45,272 bases of DNA from a virus, in IMG/VR virus record IMGVR_UViG_3300045120_000422, positions 1 to 45,272 of that record. One strand, written 5' to 3'. The position numbers and the translations under genes were made by a program. Every line of letters starts with the position of its first letter. The stretch's first letter is position 1. Below are positions 1 to 9,186 of the stretch, in pieces. A model generated the notes under the pieces. It did no database searches, had not been told where the DNA came from, and saw only the letters and a program-made list of their open reading frames with translations.

Positions 1-127
1 CTCCGCCGTCTGTTTGGCAGCGGGCGTAAGCATTCGTGCCGCACCGACGCGAGGTGACATAGGCGAATAGGCCATAGCCGCCTCGAATGACCGACCTATC
101 GCCTCTTTGCTGTTGGGATCGACGCGG
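1..127. repeat. Terminal redundancy, left copy
   Basis: These 127 bases are identical to the last 127 bases of the window. The gene running off this end continues in frame at the other end, so the sequence is a circle of 45,145 unique bases. A 127-base overlap equals a common assembler k-mer size, so it is most likely an assembly signature of circular or permuted DNA and not a physical terminal repeat. Confidence 0.95.
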
Positions 128-324
128 CCCTCCATCACGTCGCCCATCAGCTTCGGACCTGACATCAAGCCCTCACCGATTGACGAGGCAACGCGACCGG
201 GAATGGTCATCAGCCGGCGGCCGACCGCGGCCCAGCTTTTTTCATGAGGTTCCTCAACCTCATATCCGGGGGGCAGCGCAGCGCCGGAGTCCTCAATCTC
301 ATATCCCTCTGGCAACTCAGCCAT
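1..324 (-). CDS. Putative internal virion (ejection) protein, N-terminal part (gene crosses the junction)
   Basis: First 108 codons of a 541-residue protein that continues at the far right of the window. The start is ATG at 324, which shares one base with the stop of the gene before it (TGATG). The N-terminus opens with two copies of a short LPxGYExE-type motif (residues 4-10 and 17-24), followed by a basic stretch. I do not recognise a family. It is the fourth in a row of large, low-complexity virion-type genes, which in podoviruses usually encode proteins ejected with the DNA; that role is inferred from position. Confidence 0.75.
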   Translation of the reverse strand, partial: MAELPEGYEIEDSGAALPPGYEVEEPHEKSWAAVGRRLMTIPGRVASSIGEGLMSGPKLMGDVMEGRVDPNSKEAIGRSFEAAMAYSPMSPRVGAARMLTPAAKQTAE

Positions 325-1733
325 CACTCAACCCATTTGCCGTCCGTTGTCTCACGCAGCCTATGCCCCGTCTTCCGATTGATAATGGTTTTGCCGGTGA
401 ACTGCTGTCCGCCACCCTCAAGGTTTTCTACATCGATGGGCTCGACCTTGCCGGTTTCCATTTGCTGTCGCGTTTGTGCCGGTGCCTTCAAGAAATTGTT
501 CAACTCTTGCGCTATTGTCTTTACCGCCGAGTTATAGGCTTCCGGCGGCATTTGTGGATTCAATATTCCCCTAGCGTGCTCGGCGCCGGCAACCGTCCAT
601 GTGCCGCCGTTAGAAGCTCGCGCATACATATTGATGAGGGCATTAGTGGAGGCAACGTGCGCTGCCCACTCTTTGCTGCCTGTCTGCACGTCCCACGTAC
701 CTTGTGCCGAATTCCAAATGACCGTCCCGCCCCGATCAGTGCTGGCTGAGTTCTTAAGGGCAAGAGGTATCGCGTTTCGTGCCTCATTTACGAGAAGCCC
801 AAGATTGCCCTCTCTGCCCGCAAGGACGCCTTGGCCTTTCTGTTGCCCCGAAAACTCGGCTCTTTTGATCGCCAGGTCAGCCCCCTTAGTGCCCTGCGCG
901 GCTTCTAGATTTATGACATCAGCGACGGCTCGTTGCCCGGCTGGCCCGCGCCCCAAATTGGATTTCGCGGAAGGATCGCCGGCCTTGTCCCGATCAGCCA
1001 CCATCTGCTTGGCTTCCGGCGTCAGCGGCACACCCGCGGCGTTTTTCTCTTGCTCCCCGTGATGACGCCTAGCTTCGTCAAGCGTTGCCTTAGCTTGCAT
1101 TGCTTTCTGAACTTCTCTTGCGCGAGCATCCTCCAGGGCTGTGATTCTGAAAAGCTCGCCGCTCGACGCCTGCGCGATCATTGCGTCATCGGAGAACTGC
1201 CGCGCCTTGAGATCGATCATCTTCATCTTCATCTCTTGATCGAGCCGCTTGTCCTCCAGAGTCTCCATGTAAGAGTCATGCGCCATTTTCCAATTTTGGT
1301 ACGCGGCCTTATTCTCCTGCTCCCACTTCTGGCTGTCTTGTTGAAACTTGATCTGGTTGCCCTCTTTAACCCCTTGCAACGCGCCAGTGAAAGCGGCTAG
1401 CGCGTTGGTCGCGTGACGGCGCGTCATCGCTCCGGCAATCCCACCGAGTACGGTGGCAGCGGCGAGCCACGTTCCGGCCGCGCCCATGCTGATGCTGTTG
1501 TCCGGCGCCTGCGGCATGCTCGGCGGCTGCGGTCGTGCCTTCGCGGCCTGCTGATAGCCCTGCATACCTTGCTCGAATTGCTGCATCATGCCGCCGCGCT
1601 CTTGCTGCGTCTGCTCCATGCGTTGGCGCGCGCCAGTCAGAGACTGCCCGGCCTGCTGCTTGAGCGGCTCCAAGTCAGCGTTGTCCGTGGCAAGGGCGTC
1701 GGTCTCGTCGGTGACCGCGAGCGGGTTAGCCAT
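324..1733 (-). CDS. Putative internal virion (ejection) protein, 469 aa
   Basis: Starts at ATG 1733, one base overlapping the preceding stop (TGATG); a GTG one codon earlier is possible but less likely. The N-terminal 80 residues are rich in Gln, Glu and Met, followed by a short hydrophobic Ala/Gly segment (about residues 84-103, GTWLAAATVLGGIAGAM) and a long charged helical region (about 125-240) that looks like coiled coil. The C-terminal third is more globular. No catalytic motif is visible. Location between other large repetitive virion genes suggests an internal or ejected protein, as in T7/P22-like particles; this is inference. Confidence 0.75.
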   Translation of the reverse strand: MANPLAVTDETDALATDNADLEPLKQQAGQSLTGARQRMEQTQQERGGMMQQFEQGMQGYQQAAKARPQPPSMPQAPDNSISMGAAGTWLAAATVLGGIAGAMTRRHATNALAAFTGALQGVKEGNQIKFQQDSQKWEQENKAAYQNWKMAHDSYMETLEDKRLDQEMKMKMIDLKARQFSDDAMIAQASSGELFRITALEDARAREVQKAMQAKATLDEARRHHGEQEKNAAGVPLTPEAKQMVADRDKAGDPSAKSNLGRGPAGQRAVADVINLEAAQGTKGADLAIKRAEFSGQQKGQGVLAGREGNLGLLVNEARNAIPLALKNSASTDRGGTVIWNSAQGTWDVQTGSKEWAAHVASTNALINMYARASNGGTWTVAGAEHARGILNPQMPPEAYNSAVKTIAQELNNFLKAPAQTRQQMETGKVEPIDVENLEGGGQQFTGKTIINRKTGHRLRETTDGKWVE

Positions 1734-4192
1734 CACATCGTCCTATGCTGCCAGAACTGCAGGATTTGCTGATCGGTCTGTTGCTGGATCATCTTCATCA
1801 CTTGCGCCCAGGACGGGTCACTCTCGGGATTGAGGCTGCCGCGGTCGATGAAAATCTGCCGCCACTCGTTGATCGTGGCTTGCTGCTCGCCGGCGATCTG
1901 CTGTTGTTGCGCCGGGCTGAGCTGCCACAGCGCTTGCGCGGCCTGCGGGTTGCCACTAACAGCACTCTGTAGGATTTGCGGCGGGTTAGACGAGCCGCCA
2001 CGAGTATCTTTAATGCCCTGCGCCCCCACCTCTCGCGCGCCGCCCGCGCCGCGAGCATCCTGTAGTTGTCCTGACGGGATCGCGTTCGGTGCGTTCCCTC
2101 CGGGAAGCGGCGCAACCGGTCCGGCGGCTCCACCAGGCGGGCCAAACGTCTCTGGAGGCCCTAGAACTTGATCCGGGCCAACCGGCGTCGGTTGCAATTG
2201 CTCGCCTTGCTGAGTGCCCGGCCAAGCCTCCGTAATGCCGAGTTGCGTTCCGGCGAACTGCTTGCCCAGGTCGGCCGGAAGCCCATACGGGCCGGTCACC
2301 TGTTGCCCGCCCGTGCCAAGAGACCCGCCAGGCCCAAGGGGAAACAAGTCGTTGCCGGGAGCGCCTGAGGGGGTGAATCTTCCGGGGGTAATGTCGCCTA
2401 GCTGTGTGGGCGCTCGTGCTCCGGCAACCGCTTGATCTGGAAACTCGGCGAACCGCTCCGCATCTAACTCGGCCATCGTTGCATCAGCGGCGTTCTGTTT
2501 CTGCACATTGGCCGTTTCATCAGGGGCTGCGGGAGCGAACCGCTCCGCAAACGTCGTGGCCGGGTCTTGAGTTGCCGATGGGGGAAGATTTCCAAACCGG
2601 TCCGAAAACGCGGCATTGGGGTCCGCAGGTGCGGCAGACGGTGCATCAAAGTGAAATCGATCCGCAAACGGGTCCGATCCCGTTAACGGCGCGTTCTCGA
2701 CCGCCGTTTCTGGGGACGACACCGTGCCTGTCGGGCCAAACGGCATATCGCGAGACAGAATGTCGTCCAGCGATACCGCTTCACTACCAGGCGGGCCGAG
2801 CGACTTGAGCGGTTCGGACGGCTTATCTAATTCGTTGCTGGCTAGGCCGCCGGCCGGACCTGGACTTGGAGCACCAAAATTCGGGCTCTCGCCGCCAAGG
2901 CCGGCATCGGCGAACCCGCCCACATCGGCTGAGGCAGGCGCGGAGGGCGGCCCCATGTCCTTGGTCCCGACGAAGTTCAAATTCGAATCCAGCCCCGCAC
3001 CGCCCGTTATGGACTCCGTCTTGACGCCTGACCCGAAGTCGCTAGGAAAACCCGCCTCTCCCCCGGTTCCTCCCTTGAGGGCCGACACTCTTTCGCCGGT
3101 CGGCATAAAAGTGGTTGGGGCATTCATGTCGGCAAGCGATCCCGGCTGCATCATCGTGCCAAAGTCCGGGCTTGGAGTAGGGAATTGCAGCGGATTGTCC
3201 CCGGGCGCGTTAATTTGCACCGAGTAATCTCTCGGCTTCGTCGGATCGCCTGGGGGCACGTTGAAGATGTCTTGGCTGAATGGGTCAGCATTTGTCGCCC
3301 CGGCCCCCGCATCAGCGTTTCTCGGACGCGGGTCCGGCGTTGGCGTTGGAACACCAAGGCTTTGTCCAATCCCTGGCGACTGCCCGGTGCTTGGGTCGAT
3401 GTTTGGCACAGTGACGCCGCCGCCCAGGCTTGTCCCTGGCTCCAATGGACCGCCGGTTATGTTGCCCTTAGAATCGACGCTATATCCCTGACTTCGCAAA
3501 TCGTCTATGCGCCGTTGCTCGGGCGATCCCGGTCTGAAGGCAATGTCCTGCGGCGATTCTGATTGATCAACGGGAGCAGGAAACGCCTCTGCAAAGCTTG
3601 GCTCTCCGCCGCCGGACACGGCTTGTTGCGGCGCGCCGCCGATAATATCCGCCGGACTGCCGGGAATTGTGGTGGTCGCAGCGGTGTCGAACGCGGATTG
3701 ATCCTGCGTTAGCGGGTCCGCCCCGATGCCGGCGCCGCCACCCTGAACGGCATCTTTTGGCGCAGCGTCTTGAACGGCATTCGGATCGCCCCCTCCCGTA
3801 CCGAGAAGATCGCCGCCACCGACGGACAAGATGTCGCCGACACCAAACCCGGCGCCGCCTCCGGCGTCTCCGCCTCCGCTGCCACCAACATCGGCTGCCG
3901 CAACGGCGGCCGCCTTATCAGCAGACCCTGCATCGGTCGCGGCGGCAGGCCCAGCTCCTCCGCTATCTGCGCCCCCACCGGCGCCGCCACTATCTCCACC
4001 TCCACCACGATAATTACCGCCACTGCCGTAACCGATCTGGGAGTCCCCGCCTCCTCCGCCGCTATAACGGTCGCTGCCGCCGCTGCCATACCCCTGGGCG
4101 CGGTCATTGCCACCATAGCCGCCGCCTTCGTCGCGACCGCCGCCGCTATCGCCGCCGCTGCTGTCCCCGCTGCCGCCGGAATAGCCGCCCAT
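1733..4192 (-). CDS. Large Gly/Pro/Asp-rich virion protein, 819 aa (putative ejection protein)
   Basis: ATG at 4192 overlaps the previous stop by one base (TGATG); the frame is open further upstream but that part lies inside the neighbouring gene. The first 130 residues are almost pure Gly/Ser/Asp/Tyr, then about 600 residues of Gly/Pro/Asp/Ala-rich sequence with recurring FxxRFxxxPPxA-type segments (DRFHFDAP, DRFGNLPP, ERFAPAAP, ERFAEFPD). The last 70 residues are Gln-rich and helical and carry a WRQ...G...NP..D..W.Q pattern that recurs at the C-terminus of the next gene. Mostly disordered by composition. I infer a virion-internal or ejected protein from context. Confidence 0.75.
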   Translation of the reverse strand: MGGYSGGSGDSSGGDSGGGRDEGGGYGGNDRAQGYGSGGSDRYSGGGGGDSQIGYGSGGNYRGGGGDSGGAGGGADSGGAGPAAATDAGSADKAAAVAAADVGGSGGGDAGGGAGFGVGDILSVGGGDLLGTGGGDPNAVQDAAPKDAVQGGGAGIGADPLTQDQSAFDTAATTTIPGSPADIIGGAPQQAVSGGGEPSFAEAFPAPVDQSESPQDIAFRPGSPEQRRIDDLRSQGYSVDSKGNITGGPLEPGTSLGGGVTVPNIDPSTGQSPGIGQSLGVPTPTPDPRPRNADAGAGATNADPFSQDIFNVPPGDPTKPRDYSVQINAPGDNPLQFPTPSPDFGTMMQPGSLADMNAPTTFMPTGERVSALKGGTGGEAGFPSDFGSGVKTESITGGAGLDSNLNFVGTKDMGPPSAPASADVGGFADAGLGGESPNFGAPSPGPAGGLASNELDKPSEPLKSLGPPGSEAVSLDDILSRDMPFGPTGTVSSPETAVENAPLTGSDPFADRFHFDAPSAAPADPNAAFSDRFGNLPPSATQDPATTFAERFAPAAPDETANVQKQNAADATMAELDAERFAEFPDQAVAGARAPTQLGDITPGRFTPSGAPGNDLFPLGPGGSLGTGGQQVTGPYGLPADLGKQFAGTQLGITEAWPGTQQGEQLQPTPVGPDQVLGPPETFGPPGGAAGPVAPLPGGNAPNAIPSGQLQDARGAGGAREVGAQGIKDTRGGSSNPPQILQSAVSGNPQAAQALWQLSPAQQQQIAGEQQATINEWRQIFIDRGSLNPESDPSWAQVMKMIQQQTDQQILQFWQHRTM

Positions 4193-5700
4193 CACGCCCT
4201 CGCGCCGCTCATGGCAGTCATTGCGGCAACTATCCCGAGTGCCTTGGTCGCCTCGGCGATCGCGTTGGAAAAAGCCGTATCTTGCTGAATCTGCATGTTT
4301 GCCAGCGCGATGAGGTTCTGCGACGCCAGCCCGGACGCGCCGAGCGCAGCGTTGAGATTTGTCTGAATCATGGCCTGCGAGGCCGCGGTCTCCGTTTGCG
4401 CAATCTGGGCCTGGATTTGCGGCCACCGCGAGTCTTTCGACGGGTCCTGCACGCCTTGATTGAACAGTGCTTGCCTCCATTGGTTCTGGAGCGTTTGCGT
4501 TTGCTGCGCGATCTGCGCGGCCTGCCCGGTCGTGAGCTGGTTGGCCGAGACCGAAGCCAACTCTTGGTTGGCGAAGTTGCTCAGGTTCTGGTTGTTGGCG
4601 GCGAGTTGGCCGGCCTGCGGTGGCAACTGTGCCTCGCCTCGTGCCAGCGTCAGAGCCAGCGGCGCGGCGCCCAAGGCGAGCATGCCTCCCTGCATCCAAT
4701 TAAACCCGCCGCCACCTTTTGAGGCGGCGGCGGCTGGAGCGGCACCACCGGACGGAGACGTTGCCGAGGCAAATCCTGATGTCGGCGCGTTTACCGCGTC
4801 CTGTCCACTCCCGATCCATGGTTCGCCACTATCCGCCGGCGTGGGAGGCATGTTTGCCGGAGCGCCGGCGTCGGGCATCATCTGCGGGTTGGGCTGGAAC
4901 GCGGAATCAAAAGCTCCCGGAGTAGGCGCAGGGACAGCATCCGCGACCGCCGCGGGCTGCTCGTCGAAAGGCGCCATGTCGCCGATGAACCTCTGAGAGA
5001 ACGTGTCGCTTTGCGGCACATTACCGCCAAGATCGGCCACGTTTGTGCCGCCGGCCAAGCCCTGAGCCTCACCCGTCTGCGCGCCCGTCTGTAAGGCGTC
5101 TTGAATACCGCCGCTGCTGACATCCAGAAGATCGGTGCCCTGGTTCAAAACCGAAGTTGGAGTTGCTGCCGCGCCTGTCGCCGGCGCCGCGCTCGCCGCA
5201 GGCCCTGCCCCTGCTAAGCCTTGCGAGGGGAGCGCCTCGCCGACAGTGCCTAGGGAGCCAAATGTGTTTGCTGTCGCACCCGTCGCACCGCCCAGGTCGG
5301 CCGCGCCCGATGCGCCTGCCAGCTCCGCCCCGCCAAAGCCGAACGTTCCGGCCGCTGCGTCAGCGGCTCCGACAGAGGTTGCCGTCCCGGCATCCGCCAG
5401 GAACGGAGCGGCCTCGATGCCGCCAGCCCCTATCTCAGCCCCACCTGACAGGCCGGCGGCGGCATCGGCGGCAAGGGGGGCTCCTGCAAACAGGTCCGCC
5501 CCCGCTCCAGCCGCTAGAGCATCCGCTCCGCCGAACAATCCGGCGTCGGCCCCGAGCGCTCCGGCTCCGAACAGGTCGGCTCCAGCCAGGCCAGCATCAG
5601 CGGCCAGCGCGCCCTCACCGACAGCGGCGCCAAGACCGACATCGGCCGCTACTTCACCGCCGATCGCGGCGTCGGCCGCAATAGCACCCGTAAACGCCAT
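4192..5700 (-). CDS. Ala/Gly-rich virion protein, 502 aa (putative ejection protein)
   Basis: ATG at 5700 has GGAG about 9 bases upstream and lies 3 bases after the previous stop. Residues 1-330 are Ala/Gly-dominated with recurrent ADAG/GADLF units. A hydrophobic helix follows near 345-360 (GGMLALGAAPLALTLA), then a Gln/Ala/Asn-rich helical C-terminus. That C-terminus contains WRQALFNQG..DPSKDSRWPQI, matching the pattern at the end of the 819-aa neighbour, so the two share a C-terminal module. The hydrophobic segment could be a membrane-inserting helix used during DNA ejection (inference). No enzymatic motif. Confidence 0.75.
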   Translation of the reverse strand: MAFTGAIAADAAIGGEVAADVGLGAAVGEGALAADAGLAGADLFGAGALGADAGLFGGADALAAGAGADLFAGAPLAADAAAGLSGGAEIGAGGIEAAPFLADAGTATSVGAADAAAGTFGFGGAELAGASGAADLGGATGATANTFGSLGTVGEALPSQGLAGAGPAASAAPATGAAATPTSVLNQGTDLLDVSSGGIQDALQTGAQTGEAQGLAGGTNVADLGGNVPQSDTFSQRFIGDMAPFDEQPAAVADAVPAPTPGAFDSAFQPNPQMMPDAGAPANMPPTPADSGEPWIGSGQDAVNAPTSGFASATSPSGGAAPAAAASKGGGGFNWMQGGMLALGAAPLALTLARGEAQLPPQAGQLAANNQNLSNFANQELASVSANQLTTGQAAQIAQQTQTLQNQWRQALFNQGVQDPSKDSRWPQIQAQIAQTETAASQAMIQTNLNAALGASGLASQNLIALANMQIQQDTAFSNAIAEATKALGIVAAMTAMSGARA

Positions 5701-5703
5701 GGA

Positions 5704-6084
5704 TCATTGCTCCGGTCCGGCAACAAAGCACCGTATGAAATAGCGATCGGGCGTGTCCGCACTGGCGCCTGGGTTGTTGTCCACATACCAGACCACGGCA
5801 TCCCCGGTCGGATTGGCATGGTCAGTGACAACGGCAACAGTCGGCACCTTTCGCCAAGCCTCTGCAATGAATACCCAAATTTCAGTGCCGCGGCGCTCCC
5901 AATCCGTTCGATAGCCATCCGCAATATCGCAACACGGCACACCTTGCGGGCTGCGGACATGCTTGAACCACTCACGCACGTCAGCCGGAACATCCTTGTA
6001 TTTGTCGGGGTTGCCTCCGTTGCCGGCCAACGCAGCAGATAGGCTAGCTACTAGGCATCCCGTTACCAGGAGGTGTTTTTTCAT
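5704..6084 (-). CDS. Small secreted protein with CCD motif, 126 aa
   Basis: The start is ATG 6084 (MKKHLLVTG), preceded by GGAG at 6-nt spacing and lying 41 bases inside the end of the previous gene. Residues 1-21 form a classical signal peptide ending near SAALAG; VTGC at residues 7-10 could pass as a lipobox, but the hydrophobic core continues beyond it. The mature part has DVREWFKHVRSP, GVPCCDIADG and a late IRCFV, giving three Cys. From memory, similar short exported proteins are common in Bradyrhizobium-type genomes and their phages, with no known function. Its place among virion genes suggests a role at the cell envelope during late infection. Confidence 0.8.
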   Translation of the reverse strand: MKKHLLVTGCLVASLSAALAGNGGNPDKYKDVPADVREWFKHVRSPQGVPCCDIADGYRTDWERRGTEIWVFIAEAWRKVPTVAVVTDHANPTGDAVVWYVDNNPGASADTPDRYFIRCFVAGPEQ

Positions 6085-6595
6085 ATGGGCTCCAATTCTT
6101 GAGGTCCAGCCCGTAGACTCTATCCATAGGCTCATAGCCAACGGCGCGCAACGTCGCGTCGTGCTGATGCCCTTCCTTGGTGCGGGCTGTGACGAAATCG
6201 ACGCCCTTCTCTTTAAGAGTTTTGAGGGCGAACACGCGCATTTCCTCGTGCAATCCGGAGCCGCGATAGGCTGGCGCGATGTAGTGGATGTCATCCTCCG
6301 CCCATACGAGCTGGCGATAGTGCAGATGACCGTGCACGATGATGTGCACGCTGTAGCCGATCAGCTTGCCGTCGAGTCGCATGGTGATGAAGTGGAGCCT
6401 GCCTGCCCTGGCAAAGTCCACATACTTCTGCATGTTCGGAGCGAGCGAAAGAAGGTGCTTGAACTTGGCAACCTCTTGCCAGTGCTCCTTGAAGATCGGC
6501 ATTATCTCGTCAACGGCCGCCTTGCCGGACGAGTTTGGCTTCAGGAAAGAAGCCAGCTCCTCGACCTGGAAGATTGGCGCAGGTGAACCGTGCAT
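6044..6595 (-). CDS. GNAT-family acetyltransferase-like protein, 183 aa
   Basis: ATG 6595 has GGAGG exactly 6 bases upstream; the GTG one codon earlier would be too close. Residues 70-90 form the beta strands typical of the GNAT fold (FITMRLDGKLIGYSV), followed by YIAPAYRGSGLHEEM at 105-119, which fits motif A (Q/RxxGxG/A) for acetyl-CoA binding. A later strand, VGYEPMDRVYGL, fits the C-terminal beta strands. Proteins like this lie next to tail genes in many podoviruses, where their substrate is unknown. It sits between the tailspike region and the ejection proteins and may be packaged or act on a virion protein; that is inference. Confidence 0.75.
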   Translation of the reverse strand: MHGSPAPIFQVEELASFLKPNSSGKAAVDEIMPIFKEHWQEVAKFKHLLSLAPNMQKYVDFARAGRLHFITMRLDGKLIGYSVHIIVHGHLHYRQLVWAEDDIHYIAPAYRGSGLHEEMRVFALKTLKEKGVDFVTARTKEGHQHDATLRAVGYEPMDRVYGLDLKNWSPYEKTPPGNGMPSS

Positions 6596-6607
6596 CACGT
6601 GCCTCCA

Positions 6608-6955
6608 CTACAGCCCAAATGCGGCGTCTATCAGCGAATGCTCAAGCGAGTGGCTGTCAAGCCATACGTTGAATTCCTCTGGATTCTCGAAATCAACCTC
6701 AGACAAGTCGATGCCGGACACATTGGCTAGCTCACGCAACGCGCCGTGCGTCGCGGCATGATCTTCGAGCCACACCCGCCGCTCAAGATCGGTGGTCCCT
6801 ATTACCATCAGAGGATGGTCCGGGATCAGAACAGGATTGGCGCGCGTCGCCAGATGAGTCACGTAGGTCACATGCTGGCGATAGTGGCCGATCTCCCACC
6901 GCCCTTGCCCGGCGCGATCGCCATAGAGAAAAATGGATGGAACAAATTCGGTCAC
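6608..6955 (-). CDS. Hypothetical protein, 115 aa, downstream of tailspike
   Basis: ATG 6955 overlaps the tailspike stop by four bases (ATGA), so it is translationally coupled. Soluble, His- and acid-rich protein with no recognisable motif: RWEIGHYRQHVTYVTHLATR in the N-terminal half and an acidic, Leu-rich C-terminus. Position directly behind the tailspike suggests a spike chaperone or accessory tail protein, but nothing in the sequence proves it. Confidence 0.7.
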   Translation of the reverse strand: MTEFVPSIFLYGDRAGQGRWEIGHYRQHVTYVTHLATRANPVLIPDHPLMVIGTTDLERRVWLEDHAATHGALRELANVSGIDLSEVDFENPEEFNVWLDSHSLEHSLIDAAFGL

Positions 6956-9186
6956 GGCACCACAGGCCCCATCACGTAGTTATTGTACGTGTTCCCGGTC
7001 AGCGTCACGCTGTTGGGCTGAATGTCCCACACCTTGAGGACGTCTGCGGCATGGATCGTGACGCCGGAGACATCCATGAAAGCTCCGCTCGCTCCATCGC
7101 CGATGATGCTTGTCACTGTGCCGGTAACCGAGGTGGTTGAATTGGTTATGTTCTGCCCTGGAACCGCAGCTCCCAAAAGCTGCCATGACCCAGTTACATC
7201 CGCGTTGACGATATGCAGCCTTGTCGTAGAGGTGGCTATATAGTTTGTGCCATCGATGGTTGTCGTGATGAGCCCTGCTCCAAAGCCTACCGTGACGCCG
7301 AAGCCTACAGGGTTGTTCTGGACGCCATTTCCATTGAATGTCGAATTAGAGATGGTCATGACTGTCGGAGCGGAGAAATTGTTGTTCAGGCTAACGTTCG
7401 GGTGTGTGACACCTAGACCTTCACCGATGAACGTGGTGTTGTTGAAGATGCCCTGTTGAGGCGTGCAATTGATGACCCCATGCGTGTAGAGGTTGGCCGT
7501 TCCCACCGGATAGGCCCTGAACGTCGAATTCTGGACATTGAGAAGCTTGACGGCTGAGCACCCGCCGAACTCAAACTGAAATGTGCTGTTCGTGATGTTT
7601 ATCGCATCTATGATCTTGTCTGGCTCGGCTCCTAGGAAAGTTGAATTGAGCAGGCTAACGTTGGCTACCGCGCTTGGGACAAAAAATGTTGCCGTGACAT
7701 TTGTGAACGACGCATTGTAAACGCCGGCTGGCTGGAAGTAATTATGAGAATGTATCCACTCCAGGTTGTTGGGCGAGTCGCTGCCATATGTAGGGTTTGG
7801 CCCGCCGGAGATATCGCTGGTCCGGCCGGAATAAGGATTCACGGCGAATGTCACGTTGTCCATGGCAAGTGAATCAGCAAATGGCACCGACGGTGACTGG
7901 CTGTTCAAGGGATCGCCGAGCGCAATGATCTTGGCCGGACCCATGCCGAAGTTCAGCGAGCTGGAAGTCGGCACGGAAAAATTTGTGCTCACGTGCGTTC
8001 GCGTCAATGGTCGATCGAGCTGGATAACTCCTGTCGTCGGGTCGGCCGATACGATCTTGACGTAATCCCAATATCTCGCATTTATCGGGTATGTGTTCGG
8101 CCCTTCCATCGCGTAAGACGTGACAAGAGCCCATTGGCCTGGCGGGAACACGGCCGGATCGGCTCCCGAGGGAACGATCGTGGTGACGCTTGATCCTCCG
8201 GAGACGCTTTGAATATACGGCCCGTACGGCTTGGCCCTGGCCTGAAAGCCGATGTTGCCGGTCAATGGCGTCGCCTCGATGAAGCTCCGATTGGTGATAA
8301 GTTGGTAGGCGCCGAACACTCCGCGCCCTACAGGATTAGCCCCGGTCCAGACCAAGGATTGCAAACCAGTCGTTGCATTCCATGTGTATGTTCCTCCCTC
8401 AGAAGGCGTCGTTATTGGTGTGGCGTAACCGGTTCCGGAGCCTGGACCGGTTGCCGTGAATGTGGTTCCGACAGTATTGTTAGCCGAGCCGATCAGCGTA
8501 AAATCAGTCGTACCGACAAAGTAAATCTGATATTGGCTGTTTGTTATAAAGGAGCCCGCCGCCACCAACTGAACATAAGTAGCAGGGTATTTGAGCTGCA
8601 TCGTGGCGTTGTTGCCGTGCAATGTGAGGTTTTTCAATCCCCAGAAAATGCGGTTGTCCGTGTAATAGTAGCATGACCCGGCATTGAGATTAATTGTGAG
8701 CGCGACCGGGACAGGCGTAAGCTTGTCCTGTAATGCACGCAACCCGCTACGCGCATTCCAAATCGCTTGCGTGTCCTCGGCCACACAATCTCCGACCGCA
8801 CCGTACTGCTCATAGGTGACGCTCATGGTCGGCGGATAGTCTATCTTGCTGGCCAGCACGGTATTCAGCTCGGCCGCAGTCAGGCAGAACTCAGCCTGGT
8901 TGGGCGCAGGGCATGGATTGGTGAATGTTCCTGTGCTCTGCGCCCCAGCGGGAGCGTCCGTTTTCTTCGCGAGCACCGCATTCAGCTCCGCAGCGGTGAG
9001 CCGCTGCCCTACTGTAAATCCACCTGAACTTTGCGGCTGCTGACCAGCCACCACATCCATTTTTTTGGCGAGGGCGGCCATCAGCGATGCCGTGGTCAGC
9101 ACCGGCCCATCAACAAAGGTTCCGGGGGTTTGCGACCACGCGGGCGCCATAAGGCTGAAAAAGACGATCACTCTAACTAATGACAT
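6952..9186 (-). CDS. Tailspike-like right-handed beta-helix protein, 744 aa
   Basis: ATG 9186 has a strong GGAGGACCAG leader. Residues 1-19 look like a signal peptide (MSLVRVIVFFSLMAPAWSQ), unusual for a tail protein. Residues 30-116 hold three copies of an LTAAELNxVLAxKxD unit. From about 120 there is a pectate-lyase-like start (YEQYGAVGDCVAEDTQAIWNA), as in phage tailspikes that unfold into parallel beta helices. Residues 430-690 are dense in Asn/Thr/Ser ladders (ITNSTFQF, NVSLLNSTF, LNVQNSTF, ISNSTFNGNG), fitting beta-helix rungs. Likely role: binding and perhaps cleaving host surface polysaccharide; no catalytic residues can be assigned by eye. Confidence 0.85.
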   Translation of the reverse strand: MSLVRVIVFFSLMAPAWSQTPGTFVDGPVLTTASLMAALAKKMDVVAGQQPQSSGGFTVGQRLTAAELNAVLAKKTDAPAGAQSTGTFTNPCPAPNQAEFCLTAAELNTVLASKIDYPPTMSVTYEQYGAVGDCVAEDTQAIWNARSGLRALQDKLTPVPVALTINLNAGSCYYYTDNRIFWGLKNLTLHGNNATMQLKYPATYVQLVAAGSFITNSQYQIYFVGTTDFTLIGSANNTVGTTFTATGPGSGTGYATPITTPSEGGTYTWNATTGLQSLVWTGANPVGRGVFGAYQLITNRSFIEATPLTGNIGFQARAKPYGPYIQSVSGGSSVTTIVPSGADPAVFPPGQWALVTSYAMEGPNTYPINARYWDYVKIVSADPTTGVIQLDRPLTRTHVSTNFSVPTSSSLNFGMGPAKIIALGDPLNSQSPSVPFADSLAMDNVTFAVNPYSGRTSDISGGPNPTYGSDSPNNLEWIHSHNYFQPAGVYNASFTNVTATFFVPSAVANVSLLNSTFLGAEPDKIIDAINITNSTFQFEFGGCSAVKLLNVQNSTFRAYPVGTANLYTHGVINCTPQQGIFNNTTFIGEGLGVTHPNVSLNNNFSAPTVMTISNSTFNGNGVQNNPVGFGVTVGFGAGLITTTIDGTNYIATSTTRLHIVNADVTGSWQLLGAAVPGQNITNSTTSVTGTVTSIIGDGASGAFMDVSGVTIHAADVLKVWDIQPNSVTLTGNTYNNYVMGPVVP

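Noticed and set aside
1-127. A genuine physical direct terminal repeat
   Set aside because: 127 bases is a usual assembly k-mer length and the repeat falls in the middle of a gene, which is atypical for true terminal repeats. Read-depth data would be needed to support it.
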